Part shown: one piece after another, positions 1 to 6,568 of the stretch
Layout: each line of letters begins with the position of its first letter
How positions within the stretch are numbered: position 1 is the first letter of the stretch
Source: an uncultured Stomatobaculum sp.
Lineage (GTDB): Bacteria; Bacillota; Clostridia; Lachnospirales; Lachnospiraceae
Assembly: GCA_938010625.1 (NCBI GenBank)
Contig: CALLVJ010000052.1
Location: 1 to 7,014 of the forward strand
Direction: 5' to 3'
DNA length: 7,014 bases
Position numbers and translations under genes: made by a program
The notes under the pieces: model-generated
What the model was told of the DNA's origin: nothing
The model's database searches: none
What the model saw: only the letters and a program-made list of their open reading frames with translations

Positions 1-585
1 GAGTCGGGCGATCTCCTGAGCCTCCTTTTCGTGAAGACGACAGAGGGCGATTACCTCTACTGTGAATTTGTCGGGGACATGGCCGATGATACGCAGCTTG
101 TCGCAGTGAATCTGGCGGATATGAGCGAAAATACAGAGCTTAGTGCCCCCGGCCTCTGCACAGGCTTTGACCTGCAGCAAGCCGTGAATCCAGCTTCGCT
201 TTTTCTAGAGGCGCGTCTCGACACGCTGAGCACGCTGACAGCCAGTCTTCCGGTTTCTGTTGGACAGGCAGGCAAGCTTGAAACACGCGGCGTGTATCAG
301 TATGGCGGTACGGCTGAGCTTCACACGAAGAAGGTGGTTACACTGTCTCTTGTGAAAGATGGGCAGGAGACTGGTGAGACCGCAGAAATTCCGGCGGACA
401 CAAAGTTCTGTTTCCTTGCAGGCGATGGCAAGAGCTATGTGGATTTTCGCCTCGAGGACGGCAGAGAGGTCCGCGTGCACATCCGTTATACAGAGGGCGG
501 TGCGCCCGAGGATACTTCGCTCTGGACGATTGAGAACAAGTATCCTGACAAGGATATTTTTTCAGGCATGCGATACGCAGGTTGA
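1..585 (+). CDS. Partial lipoprotein-family paralog (C-terminal part only)
   Basis: The reading frame is open from base 1, so the gene starts upstream and 194 residues plus the TGA stop are visible. A GTG at 31 could be read as a start, but the ten preceding codons (ESGDLLSLLF) align with the downstream paralog and no ribosome site precedes the GTG, so it is internal. The visible part matches residues 309-503 of the next gene over its whole length. Shared blocks are EGDYLY, TGF-LQ-AVNP, DTLSTL, G-ETGET, PAD, DG-SYVDF, VRV-I and a final FSG. By analogy the missing N-terminus should hold a lipoprotein signal and a DUF3298-like region (inference). The region is strand-like, with many short Gly/Asp turns and no membrane span. 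No terminator-like hairpin separates it from the next gene, 61 bases downstream, so co-transcription is likely. The biochemical function is unknown. Confidence 0.85.
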   Translation, partial: ESGDLLSLLFVKTTEGDYLYCEFVGDMADDTQLVAVNLADMSENTELSAPGLCTGFDLQQAVNPASLFLEARLDTLSTLTASLPVSVGQAGKLETRGVYQYGGTAELHTKKVVTLSLVKDGQETGETAEIPADTKFCFLAGDGKSYVDFRLEDGREVRVHIRYTEGGAPEDTSLWTIENKYPDKDIFSGMRYAG

Positions 586-636
586 AAAACGCGTTGCGGC
601 GTCAGGAGAGGAGATGCGCAGAGAATTCTGAATGAG

Positions 637-642
637 AGGAGG
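637..642 (+). promoter_or_regulatory. Ribosome binding site that sets the lipoprotein start
   Basis: AGGAGG lies four bases before the ATG at 647. An in-frame ATG at 632 would make the protein five residues longer, but its nearest purine-rich site (604-613) is about 18 bases away. The 647 start also gives the more typical signal peptide, beginning MRKQ. Confidence 0.75.
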
Positions 643-646
643 TGGC

Positions 647-2158
647 ATGAGAAAACAGGTACAGAGGGCACTTACTCTGAGCATTGTCTTGCTTGCGCTC
701 GGCACGGCGGGTTGCGGGCAAAAGGCGGCAGAATCTGTGGAGACAACTGCTGGCAGAGGGAGCAGCGCGTCCGCTGACAGTACTGTCGCACAGGCGGATG
801 CAGCCGGCGAGGCGCCAGAACAGGTGACAGTTTTGATTGACTATCTGCATTCGCCACGGGAGACAGTGGAAGAGCAGACGGGGCTTGCGGGGACACTGGA
901 AGAGAAGTACAGGAATCCGGATTGGGCGGCCATTCCCGAAGTGCAGGACAGTGCTTTCCCGGGTCTGCACAGGGCGGTGCAGGCATATATGGCAGAGCAG
1001 AGCGCGGCGCTCAAGGCCTTTTCTGCAGAGCACCAGATGAATTCTGATGCGCGTTACGCAGGTGATGTGCAGCTTTGCCGAAGTGACAGCAGGTATCTCA
1101 GCTTTGTGCGGGGCACAGAAGACGTGATCGCCAATGCTGCGGGTTATACCTACGACAGCCAGACGGGCGAGCGCCTGAAACTTACAGACGTCATTACGGA
1201 TGAGGGACAATTTGACAGCGCTCTTGATGCCGCGTTGCGCGAGCGCGACAAGGCAAAGCTCGCGGAGGCGACAAAGCTTGCCTATCGCGGTGATCAGCTG
1301 GTCTGGGCACTTGGCAATGAAGGTCTGGAGCTCTATCTCTCTGACCCGGACAGTGCATATCTCTTTACCCGGGTCGTGCTCTCGTATGAGCGCTTCCCGG
1401 ATCTTTTCCCGGCAGCTGTGAGACAGCGTCCGGCACAGTATGTCGCGGCGCTTGCGGCGGGCGGCGAGAGCCGGCTTGACGGAAAGACCCTTCTCTGCAA
1501 GATGGTCGATACCAACGGACCGTTTTTCGTGAGCTTGGATGGACAGGAAGTATCAACGAAGATTGCGGCGGGTACGGGAGAGCTGGATGCCCTTCTGTTT
1601 GCTAAGACAGACGAGGGCGATTATCTCTATGCCAGTTTTATCGACGATGCGTCGGACAGATGGACTTTTTGGGAACTGAATTTGCAGACTGGCGAGACGA
1701 GCACGGACTTTGGAATTCCACTCGGCAGTACAGGGTTCAACCTGCAAAATGCTGTGAATCCGGAATCCATTTCGCTGTTCACATGGAGAGACACACTCAG
1801 CACACTACCGGCAGATTTTTCGATGGCAGTCCGCACAGGCGGCAGGCTTGAGGTACTCGATGCGCCTTATTCCTTTATTGGAGCAGAACAGTTGCGCTCC
1901 AAACAAGCCTTCACCTTCCCGGTGGTGCAGGCAGGCAAAGAGACCGGCGAGACTATGGAAGTTCCGGCAGACAGCAGATATTATTTTGTCGCGAGCGATG
2001 GCATGAGTTATGTGGACTTCAAGCTGGATGGCGGTCAGACAGTCCGGGTGAAAATCAAACGGGTTGGCAAAGCAGCAGCAGAGAGCAGTGCGCGCTGGGA
2101 GCTCGAAAATCAGACGCCGGAGGGTGCTGCTTTTAGCGGCATCAGCTATGGCGGATAA
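647..2158 (+). CDS. Exported lipoprotein with DUF3298/RsiV-like region and unknown C-terminal region
   Basis: The protein has 503 residues from the ATG at 647. Residues 1-23 form a lipoprotein signal: basic MRKQVQR, a hydrophobic stretch, then a lipobox ending at Cys23 (GTAGC). The mature protein should therefore be lipid-anchored on the outer face of the membrane. Residues 24-58 are a Ser/Ala/Glu-rich linker. Residues about 135-260 resemble DUF3298, the extracellular fold of RsiV- and PdaC-type proteins: a YTYD-TGE-LKLTDV segment (167-181), then a W-LGNEGLELYLSD segment and a final VLSYERFPDLFP. The Gly-Ala-His motif common in that family is not evident. Residues about 309-503 match the partial gene upstream and contain EGDYLY, DTLSTL and DG-SYVDF; I know no family for this part. 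There is no anti-sigma domain or transmembrane helix, so it is not RsiV itself. A role in sensing or binding wall material is only an inference. The tandem arrangement points to duplication. Confidence 0.88.
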   Translation: MRKQVQRALTLSIVLLALGTAGCGQKAAESVETTAGRGSSASADSTVAQADAAGEAPEQVTVLIDYLHSPRETVEEQTGLAGTLEEKYRNPDWAAIPEVQDSAFPGLHRAVQAYMAEQSAALKAFSAEHQMNSDARYAGDVQLCRSDSRYLSFVRGTEDVIANAAGYTYDSQTGERLKLTDVITDEGQFDSALDAALRERDKAKLAEATKLAYRGDQLVWALGNEGLELYLSDPDSAYLFTRVVLSYERFPDLFPAAVRQRPAQYVAALAAGGESRLDGKTLLCKMVDTNGPFFVSLDGQEVSTKIAAGTGELDALLFAKTDEGDYLYASFIDDASDRWTFWELNLQTGETSTDFGIPLGSTGFNLQNAVNPESISLFTWRDTLSTLPADFSMAVRTGGRLEVLDAPYSFIGAEQLRSKQAFTFPVVQAGKETGETMEVPADSRYYFVASDGMSYVDFKLDGGQTVRVKIKRVGKAAAESSARWELENQTPEGAAFSGISYGG

Positions 2159-2201
2159 TTCTTACAGAGCTTAATTTTGCTTACGGTTTTCTGAATGTTA
2201 T

Positions 2202-2229
2202 TTGCTTGCGTCGCTGTTTCTTCTATACT
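2202..2229 (+). promoter_or_regulatory. Possible sigma-A promoter for the DUF2752/DUF898 pair
   Basis: TTGCTT at 2202-2207 and TATACT at 2224-2229 are separated by 16 bp. The -10 element matches the consensus at five of six positions; the -35 matches only at TTG. It sits in the 104-bp gap after the lipoprotein gene and about 34 bases before the next start codon. No hairpin terminator is visible between 2159 and 2200, so read-through from the lipoprotein genes is also possible. Confidence 0.4.
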
Positions 2230-2262
2230 GTTTGCGATACGCGCGAAGAGTCGGAGGCCGGG

Positions 2263-2655
2263 ATGAGAGCTGTAGAGGTTCAGGGAACCAAAAAACGTCT
2301 ACGGACAGTGGGACTTCTCACTGCCCGTATTGTTTTAGCGGGACTTGTTTATGCTGCATTTTTGCAGTTGACGGGTATTGGCATACCCTGCGTGTTCCGC
2401 CTGGTGACAGGGTATCGCTGCCCGGGCTGCGGCATGACGCACGCCGCGATGGCACTGCTTCACGGACAGCCCCGCACAGCATGGCGGGAAAATCCGCTGA
2501 GCCTCACAGTCATGCCGCTCATGCTGTTTTATGGCATGTATCGGGCAAAGGTTTATGTCCAGACTGCGCGCACAGACTTCAAGGGCTGGGAGCTTCTGTT
2601 TCTCGGCTTCCTCTGGGTTGTCGTTCTGCTGTTCTGGCTGCTCAGAAACTTGTAG
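2263..2655 (+). CDS. DUF2752 family small membrane protein
   Basis: The protein has 130 residues and matches the DUF2752 family pattern: a first membrane helix (about 16-37), then GIPCVFRLVTGYRCPGCGMT with Cys43, Cys53 and Cys56, then HAAMALLHGQPRTAWRENPLSL, a second hydrophobic segment (about 79-93) and a third (about 109-127). The CPGCGMT motif near a membrane face is the family hallmark; its function is not established. I chose the ATG at 2263 because GGAGG at 2253-2257 lies five bases before it. An upstream in-frame ATG at 2206 would add a polar, Cys-containing stretch and has no ribosome site. The stop is 34 bases before the zinc-ribbon gene with no terminator between, so the two are probably one operon. 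Both products are small or multi-span envelope proteins with paired cysteines, but no physical partnership can be inferred. Confidence 0.88.
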   Translation: MRAVEVQGTKKRLRTVGLLTARIVLAGLVYAAFLQLTGIGIPCVFRLVTGYRCPGCGMTHAAMALLHGQPRTAWRENPLSLTVMPLMLFYGMYRAKVYVQTARTDFKGWELLFLGFLWVVVLLFWLLRNL

Positions 2656-2689
2656 GCATCAAGTTGGATGGAGAAGGGGGAGGAAAACG

Positions 2690-4384
2690 ATGTTTTGTCC
2701 AAATTGCGGCACAAAGATTGTACCCGGGGCAAAGTTCTGCCCGAACTGCGGGCAGATGGTAGACTTTGCTTCGGAGAGCACTGCGGGTGACGGCACAGCT
2801 GCGAACAGTGAAGCGGAGCAGCAGGCGGAAAACACTGCGGGAGAGAGTACAGCTGCGAATAGTGAAGCGGAGCAGCAGACGGAGAACACTGCCGGGGGTG
2901 AAGCGGAGCAGCATACGGAAAGCACTGCGGATGCGGAACGCGAAAAGAGCCAGCTGGAGCGCGACGCCGAGGCAGCTGCGCAGCGCGCACGGGAGGCTGC
3001 GGAAAAGACCGGGCAGGAGGCACGCCGCGCAGGGGAGGACACTGCGGCGTATGCCAGGGAAAAAGCAGAGCAGGCTGGAGAGGAAGCACAGCGGGCTGCG
3101 GACAGCGCTGCGCGTGCGGCGCGCGAGACGGCAGATGAAGCTGCGAGGCAGGGCGAGAGGTTAAAGCAGCAGTGGACGCCAGGCAATATGGAGCGCCTGG
3201 CGGCGTTAGCGCCGCTCTCGGCCTTCGCCGCTGTGGTGATCGGCTACTTGCTGTACTTTTTGCGAGGTCTTGCCGTTACGGTGTTTGCGCGCATTTTGCC
3301 ACTCTACGGACTTGCTTATAGCCTGTCCGGTGTTCTTGGAATTGTTTTCAATGTAAGCAAACTGCTCTTCTGCCTGCTCGCGCTCGCCGGCGTTGTGGCG
3401 AGTGTGCAGCTCTACGGCAAGAAGGAGAAGCAGACGACCGGCATGGCAGTGTGCCTCGGCGCCAATGTGCTCGCGCTGATTATCTTGTTTCTCCGCTTGG
3501 TCGGCAAGGGGAACATCTTCTTTACGATCCTCAGCATTGCGCTGGCTCTCTTTGCACTCGACGCGCTGTCCCGCGTGTTTCTGCGCGGCACTGGCGTTGC
3601 GTCGGAAATTCAGCCGAGTGAGGACTTTGCGGCCCTCAAGGGGTTTGCCGAAAACCCGCAGGAAAAGATGGGACAGTTTGCAGCGGAGATGAGCGGCGCA
3701 AGTGCAGGGGCAACACCTGTCACCAGGGAAATACTGGATCCGAGCAAATCCTTTTTTGACGGCAGCGGGCTTGAGTATTTCGTCATGAACCTGGTCGGTG
3801 GACTGCTCTGCCTGGTTACCCTTGGCATCGCGAGTCCCTGGGTCATTTGCTATCTGGTAGGCTGGGAGCGAAAACACAGCGTCTACAGCGGAAGACGGCT
3901 GGTCTTTAACGGCACAGGCATGCAGCTTTTCGGCAAGTGGATTATCTGGTTCCTGCTGACCATTGTGACCTGCGGTCTCTATGGCCTCGTCATGGGACTC
4001 AAGCTGGAACAGTGGATTCTGAGTCACACTTCCTTTGCCGATGAAGCGGGAGATATGAATACCTCGGAGGTATTCCCGAATTCCGGCTTTGACGGCAACA
4101 CCTTTGAGTGGATCGGCTACAATCTGGTTATGAATTTACTGGGTGCAATTACCTGTGGCATTGCACTTCCGTGGGTTATTTGCAGCTTTAACAAGTGGTA
4201 TGCGCCGAATGCCCGGATTAACGGCAAGCACCTGCAGTTCGAGGCGAGCGGCGCCGAACTCTTTGGGCAGTATATTGTGGTGCTGCTGCTGACTTTGGTG
4301 ACCTGTGGAATTTACGCGCCCTGGGGCTATGTGAAACTGCACCGCTGGTATGTGTCTCATGTCAGAATTGCGGATGCAGTCTGA
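2690..4384 (+). CDS. Zinc-ribbon / long-helix / DUF898-like multi-span membrane protein
   Basis: The protein has 564 residues. The start at 2690 follows GGGAGG (2678-2683) by six bases and gives a typical N-terminal zinc ribbon, MFCPNCG...KFCPNCG, with metal ligands Cys3, Cys6, Cys17 and Cys20. Residues 31-80 are a degenerate repeat of TAG..AEQ..EN units. Residues about 81-161 are an Ala/Glu/Arg/Gln-rich stretch without proline, predicted as one long amphipathic helix similar to LEA or apolipoprotein sequences. Four or so hydrophobic segments follow between 171 and 298. Residues 355-449 and 467-562 are two related units, each with (F)FDG, a membrane segment with TLGI or TCGI then (L/S)PWVIC, a short tryptophan segment, an N/E-G-G-LFG turn, and a second membrane segment with VTCG(L/I)Y. 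This matches DUF898 (YjgN-like) proteins. The termini are probably cytoplasmic. Function is unknown; transport or membrane scaffolding are both possible. Confidence 0.85.
   Translation: MFCPNCGTKIVPGAKFCPNCGQMVDFASESTAGDGTAANSEAEQQAENTAGESTAANSEAEQQTENTAGGEAEQHTESTADAEREKSQLERDAEAAAQRAREAAEKTGQEARRAGEDTAAYAREKAEQAGEEAQRAADSAARAARETADEAARQGERLKQQWTPGNMERLAALAPLSAFAAVVIGYLLYFLRGLAVTVFARILPLYGLAYSLSGVLGIVFNVSKLLFCLLALAGVVASVQLYGKKEKQTTGMAVCLGANVLALIILFLRLVGKGNIFFTILSIALALFALDALSRVFLRGTGVASEIQPSEDFAALKGFAENPQEKMGQFAAEMSGASAGATPVTREILDPSKSFFDGSGLEYFVMNLVGGLLCLVTLGIASPWVICYLVGWERKHSVYSGRRLVFNGTGMQLFGKWIIWFLLTIVTCGLYGLVMGLKLEQWILSHTSFADEAGDMNTSEVFPNSGFDGNTFEWIGYNLVMNLLGAITCGIALPWVICSFNKWYAPNARINGKHLQFEASGAELFGQYIVVLLLTLVTCGIYAPWGYVKLHRWYVSHVRIADAV
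2779..2930 (+). repeat. In-frame tandem repeat, 54-bp unit
   Basis: Units at 2779-2832 and 2833-2886 are 54 bp long and agree at 47 of 54 positions. A third unit (2887-2922) is shortened to 36 bp by loss of an 18-bp block, and a partial fourth begins at 2923. They encode 18-residue units TAG..TAANSEAEQQ.EN (residues 31-48 and 49-66) and a 12-residue version (67-78). All length differences are multiples of three, so the frame is kept. The repeat forms the flexible linker between the zinc ribbon and the long helix. Confidence 0.9.
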
Positions 4385-4408
4385 GCCACAAAACTGAGTT
4401 ATTTGACG

Positions 4409-4438
4409 GGAAGAGCGCGGTGCAAACCGCGCTCTTCC
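4409..4438 (+). terminator. Perfect 12-bp hairpin, probable terminator
   Basis: GGAAGAGCGCGG (4409-4420) and CCGCGCTCTTCC (4427-4438) are exact inverse complements around a six-base loop, TGCAAA. It starts 24 bases after the stop of the DUF898-like gene, where a terminator is expected. It is not followed by a T tract (ATTCGGAAT comes next), so classical intrinsic termination is not assured. It could instead protect the 3' end of the operon mRNA. Confidence 0.55.
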
Positions 4439-4606
4439 ATTCGGAATACAATCTTTTCCGGGCAGTCATTCGGCAACATGTTGAAAAGAAGGAAGCGACC
4501 GAATCACAAATTGGATAAAAGAGAGTAAGAATTCTGAATCTCTTCGGAGATGAAGCGAGAGAAAACACAAGACTTTTGTGCAGAGTCACCAGAAGACACA
4601 AGCTGT
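4439..4606. other. Intergenic stretch with no recognised gene
   Basis: This part of the 378-bp gap is A/G-rich on the + strand, and I find no credible coding frame. The only structure seen is a five-bp stem with a C(TTCG)G tetraloop at 4538-4551 (ATCTC-TTCG-GAGAT), with no T tract after it. A minus-strand frame crossing 4362-4601 has no ribosome site and no recognisable protein signature. Confidence 0.5.
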
Positions 4607-4633
4607 TGTAACGAAATTGTAACTTCTCGTAAC
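4607..4633 (+). promoter_or_regulatory. Predicted WalR-type (OmpR-family) binding site
   Basis: TGTAAC at 4607-4612 and 4618-4623 are separated by exactly five bases, fitting the established WalR/YycF/VicR consensus TGTWAH-N5-TGTWAH. A third near-copy, CGTAAC, lies at 4628-4633. The repeats recur every 10-11 bp, one helical turn, as expected for tandem binding of an OmpR-family regulator. The site is centred roughly 64 bases before the estimated transcription start of the VanW-domain gene. Binding by WalR is inferred; another OmpR-type regulator could use it. Confidence 0.5.
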
Positions 4634-4663
4634 AGGAACAACTCTTTTTTTTCGGGCAGATTA

Positions 4664-4672
4664 TGTTATACT
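4664..4672 (+). promoter_or_regulatory. Extended -10 promoter for the VanW gene
   Basis: TGTTATACT is an extended -10 (TG-N-TATACT), with the -10 hexamer at 4667-4672. The -35 position holds a run of T (4645-4652), not TTGACA, so the promoter probably depends on the extended element or on an activator. The phased GTAAC repeats lie just upstream. Transcription would start near 4679, leaving a leader of about 84 bases. Confidence 0.55.
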
Positions 4673-4684
4673 TTTCTTAATATT

Positions 4685-4710
4685 GCGATTGATTGCATAC
4701 AATCCGTCGC
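4685..4710 (+). other. Leader hairpin of the VanW gene
   Basis: GATTG (4691-4695) and CAATC (4700-4704) pair around the loop CATA. GCGA (4685-4688) and TCGC (4707-4710) extend the stem across a two-by-two internal loop. It would lie within the first 35 bases of the predicted transcript. It could stabilise the mRNA or be a DNA operator just after the start site; no known RNA family was recognised. Confidence 0.35.
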
Positions 4711-4762
4711 AAGAACCTGAAAATCAAATTTGTTCTAACATGAAGATAGAGAAGAGCGGACG

Positions 4763-6568
4763 ATGAGTGTGAGAGACGATAAGGGGAGTCACTATTACAG
4801 GCAGCGGCAGAGGAGAATCCGGGAGCGGAAGCAGAGAGCCATGATAGGAGCGGCGGGAGCCGTTCTTATCATTTCCCTTTCGGTTTTCGGAATTTCCCGC
4901 ATTGTACAGGCGGGCAAGCGAAACCAGACCGGCACGGCGGTTGCAAGTACAGAGAGCAATGAGAAGTTAAAAAGCAGTTGTCAGATCAACGATGTCGATA
5001 TTTCCGGTATGACCAAAGAGGCGGCGCGGAAGGCTGTTCTGGAAAAGTACAAGTGGAATCTCTGGGTCTCAGAGCATGCGCCGGCGGAAACCGCAGCGGA
5101 TAGCAGCGAGGTGGAGAATAGCGGCGCAGAAACGACGACGGCTGCGGAAAATGAGACGACATTGGCTGCGAAGGTTTCCTCAGACGATGCGTATGCAGTC
5201 TCGGATATCCTCAAGGTGAAGCTTGAGAAAGTGCTCAAGGAAATTTATGACGAGGGCGACAAGAAGGAAGATCACCGCTATGTGCTGGATGCCGAGGGGC
5301 TGGATGCAGAGATCGCTGCTGAAGTGCAGAATATCACGAAGAAGTGGAATCGCAGCGCAAAGAATGCAGAGCTGAAGAGTTTTGATGCGGCGACCAACCG
5401 TTTTGCGTATACGGACTCTGCAGATGGCTATCAGGTCGATGAGACTGCGATGGCAGATGCTATCAAGAGTGCAATGAATCACCAGAATTACGATGCAGTG
5501 CTCCAGCTGAAAGGCGCTGTCACAGAGCCAACCATGACGACAGCTGAGGCGAAGGAAAAGTATCAGGTGATTGCGACCTACACGACAACTGCGACCAATA
5601 ATGCCGACCGCAACAATAACCTTCGTCTTGCCTGCGAAGCTCTGGACGGCAAGATTCTGAAAGTCGGCGACGAGTTCTCCTTTAACCGTACGACTGGCAA
5701 CAGGACATTGGAGCGCGGCTACAAACCTGCCGGTGCGTACCAGATGGGCAAGGTCGTGCTGGAGCCTGGCGGCGGCGTGTGCCAGGTCTCTACAACCCTC
5801 TACAATACAGTCATCAAGGCAGGGATCATGCCGACCGAGCGCCACGCGCACACGTTTGCGCCGACTTATGTGACGCCGGGCGAGGACGCAGCAGTCAGCT
5901 ATGACGGCTACGATGGCCCGGATATGAAATTCATCAATACGACCAAGTATTCAATGGCAATCCGCGCAAAGTTTGATCCGAAGGCAAAGACCGTGACAGT
6001 CTCGCTGGTCGGCATTCCGATTTTGGACGACGGCATCACGATTTCGATGGTCTCGAAAAAGCTTGAAGACATGGACAACGGCGGTGTGGAATATGTCGAG
6101 GACACGACGCTGCAACCGGGCGTTGAGAAGAAGATTGCGGACGGCACAATCGGCAGCCGCTGGGTCACGAACATTGTGACCAAGAAAAACGGCGAGGTGA
6201 CTTCGGATGAGTTCTTCCACAATTCAATCTACAAGGGGCACTCGAAGAAGATTGCGTGCAATACGAGCGGCAAGGTCACGGCGACGCAGGCGGCAAATGC
6301 GATGACCATCACGGAAAATACTGATACAGCGGCAGCACAGGTGACAGCAGCGCCGACAGAGGCTGTGAATCCGGGCAAGGCGGCAGAGAGTGCGGCGAGC
6401 AAGGTTGAGCCGAAGAACAGCGAGACCAAGGCAGTTGAGACTACAAAGAACGCAGAGACCAAGGCGCCGGCGGCTGAGACCACAAACGGACCGGGCGCGA
6501 ATCTCTCGGAGGGACCGACAGTGGCGCCCTCCGCGGAGGAGACCGTGCAGGCGGCACCACAGAATTAA
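4763..6568 (+). CDS. VanW-domain, membrane-anchored cell-wall protein with G5-like domain
   Basis: The protein has 601 residues. A strongly basic cytoplasmic N-terminus (1-26) and one hydrophobic helix (27-46) make an uncleaved signal anchor, so the rest is outside the cell. Residues 75-90 (INDVDISGMTKEAARK) are the usual opening of the PG_binding_4 region that precedes VanW domains, as in YoaR-like proteins. It is interrupted by an acidic, Thr/Ala-rich insertion at about 105-138. Residues about 278-417 are a VanW domain: NNNLRLAC, DEFSFN-TTG-RT, then GGGVCQVSTTLYN (Cys340), ERHAHT (His361, His363) and a DMKF-N-T segment. Residues about 440-497 resemble a G5 domain (D-TLQPG-EKKIADG-IGS...NGEV-S). 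A tail at 503-601 is low-complexity, rich in Thr, Ala, Glu and Pro, with no LPXTG signal. The ribosome site is weak (AGAGAAGAG, 4748-4756). VanW is associated with vancomycin-resistance clusters and wall proteins, but its activity is unknown; this copy has no van genes beside it and is probably a housekeeping wall protein. Confidence 0.9.
   Translation: MSVRDDKGSHYYRQRQRRIRERKQRAMIGAAGAVLIISLSVFGISRIVQAGKRNQTGTAVASTESNEKLKSSCQINDVDISGMTKEAARKAVLEKYKWNLWVSEHAPAETAADSSEVENSGAETTTAAENETTLAAKVSSDDAYAVSDILKVKLEKVLKEIYDEGDKKEDHRYVLDAEGLDAEIAAEVQNITKKWNRSAKNAELKSFDAATNRFAYTDSADGYQVDETAMADAIKSAMNHQNYDAVLQLKGAVTEPTMTTAEAKEKYQVIATYTTTATNNADRNNNLRLACEALDGKILKVGDEFSFNRTTGNRTLERGYKPAGAYQMGKVVLEPGGGVCQVSTTLYNTVIKAGIMPTERHAHTFAPTYVTPGEDAAVSYDGYDGPDMKFINTTKYSMAIRAKFDPKAKTVTVSLVGIPILDDGITISMVSKKLEDMDNGGVEYVEDTTLQPGVEKKIADGTIGSRWVTNIVTKKNGEVTSDEFFHNSIYKGHSKKIACNTSGKVTATQAANAMTITENTDTAAAQVTAAPTEAVNPGKAAESAASKVEPKNSETKAVETTKNAETKAPAAETTNGPGANLSEGPTVAPSAEETVQAAPQN

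Noticed and set aside
602..1210. Long minus-strand frame opposite the lipoprotein gene
   Set aside because: It has Cys/Arg/His-rich composition with no domain signature and lies opposite a gene with signal peptide, DUF3298 similarity and a paralog.
2160..2183. TCTTA/GCTTA/GCTTA at 9-10 bp spacing before the DUF2752 promoter
   Set aside because: The motif is short and AT-rich and fits no known regulator consensus, so chance is likely.
2531..2689. Upstream extension of the zinc-ribbon frame
   Set aside because: It overlaps the DUF2752 gene, and GGGAGG with ATG 2690 gives the standard MFCPNCG start.
2202..2762. Overlapping + frame of 186 codons across the DUF2752 gene
   Set aside because: It is out of frame with the clear DUF2752 protein, has no ribosome site and has an unlikely composition.
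3206..4027. Minus-strand frame of 273 codons opposite the DUF898-like gene
   Set aside because: The + strand frame encodes membrane helices and two recognisable internal repeats; the antisense product is polar with no family features.
4362..4601. Minus-strand frame of 79 codons in the intergenic region
   Set aside because: It runs through the 12-bp hairpin into the end of the DUF898-like gene, has no ribosome site and shows no recognisable features.
4763..6568. VanW gene as a sign of a vancomycin-resistance cluster
   Set aside because: No vanH, ligase, vanX, vanY or two-component genes are next to it, and VanW domains are common in ordinary wall proteins of Clostridia.
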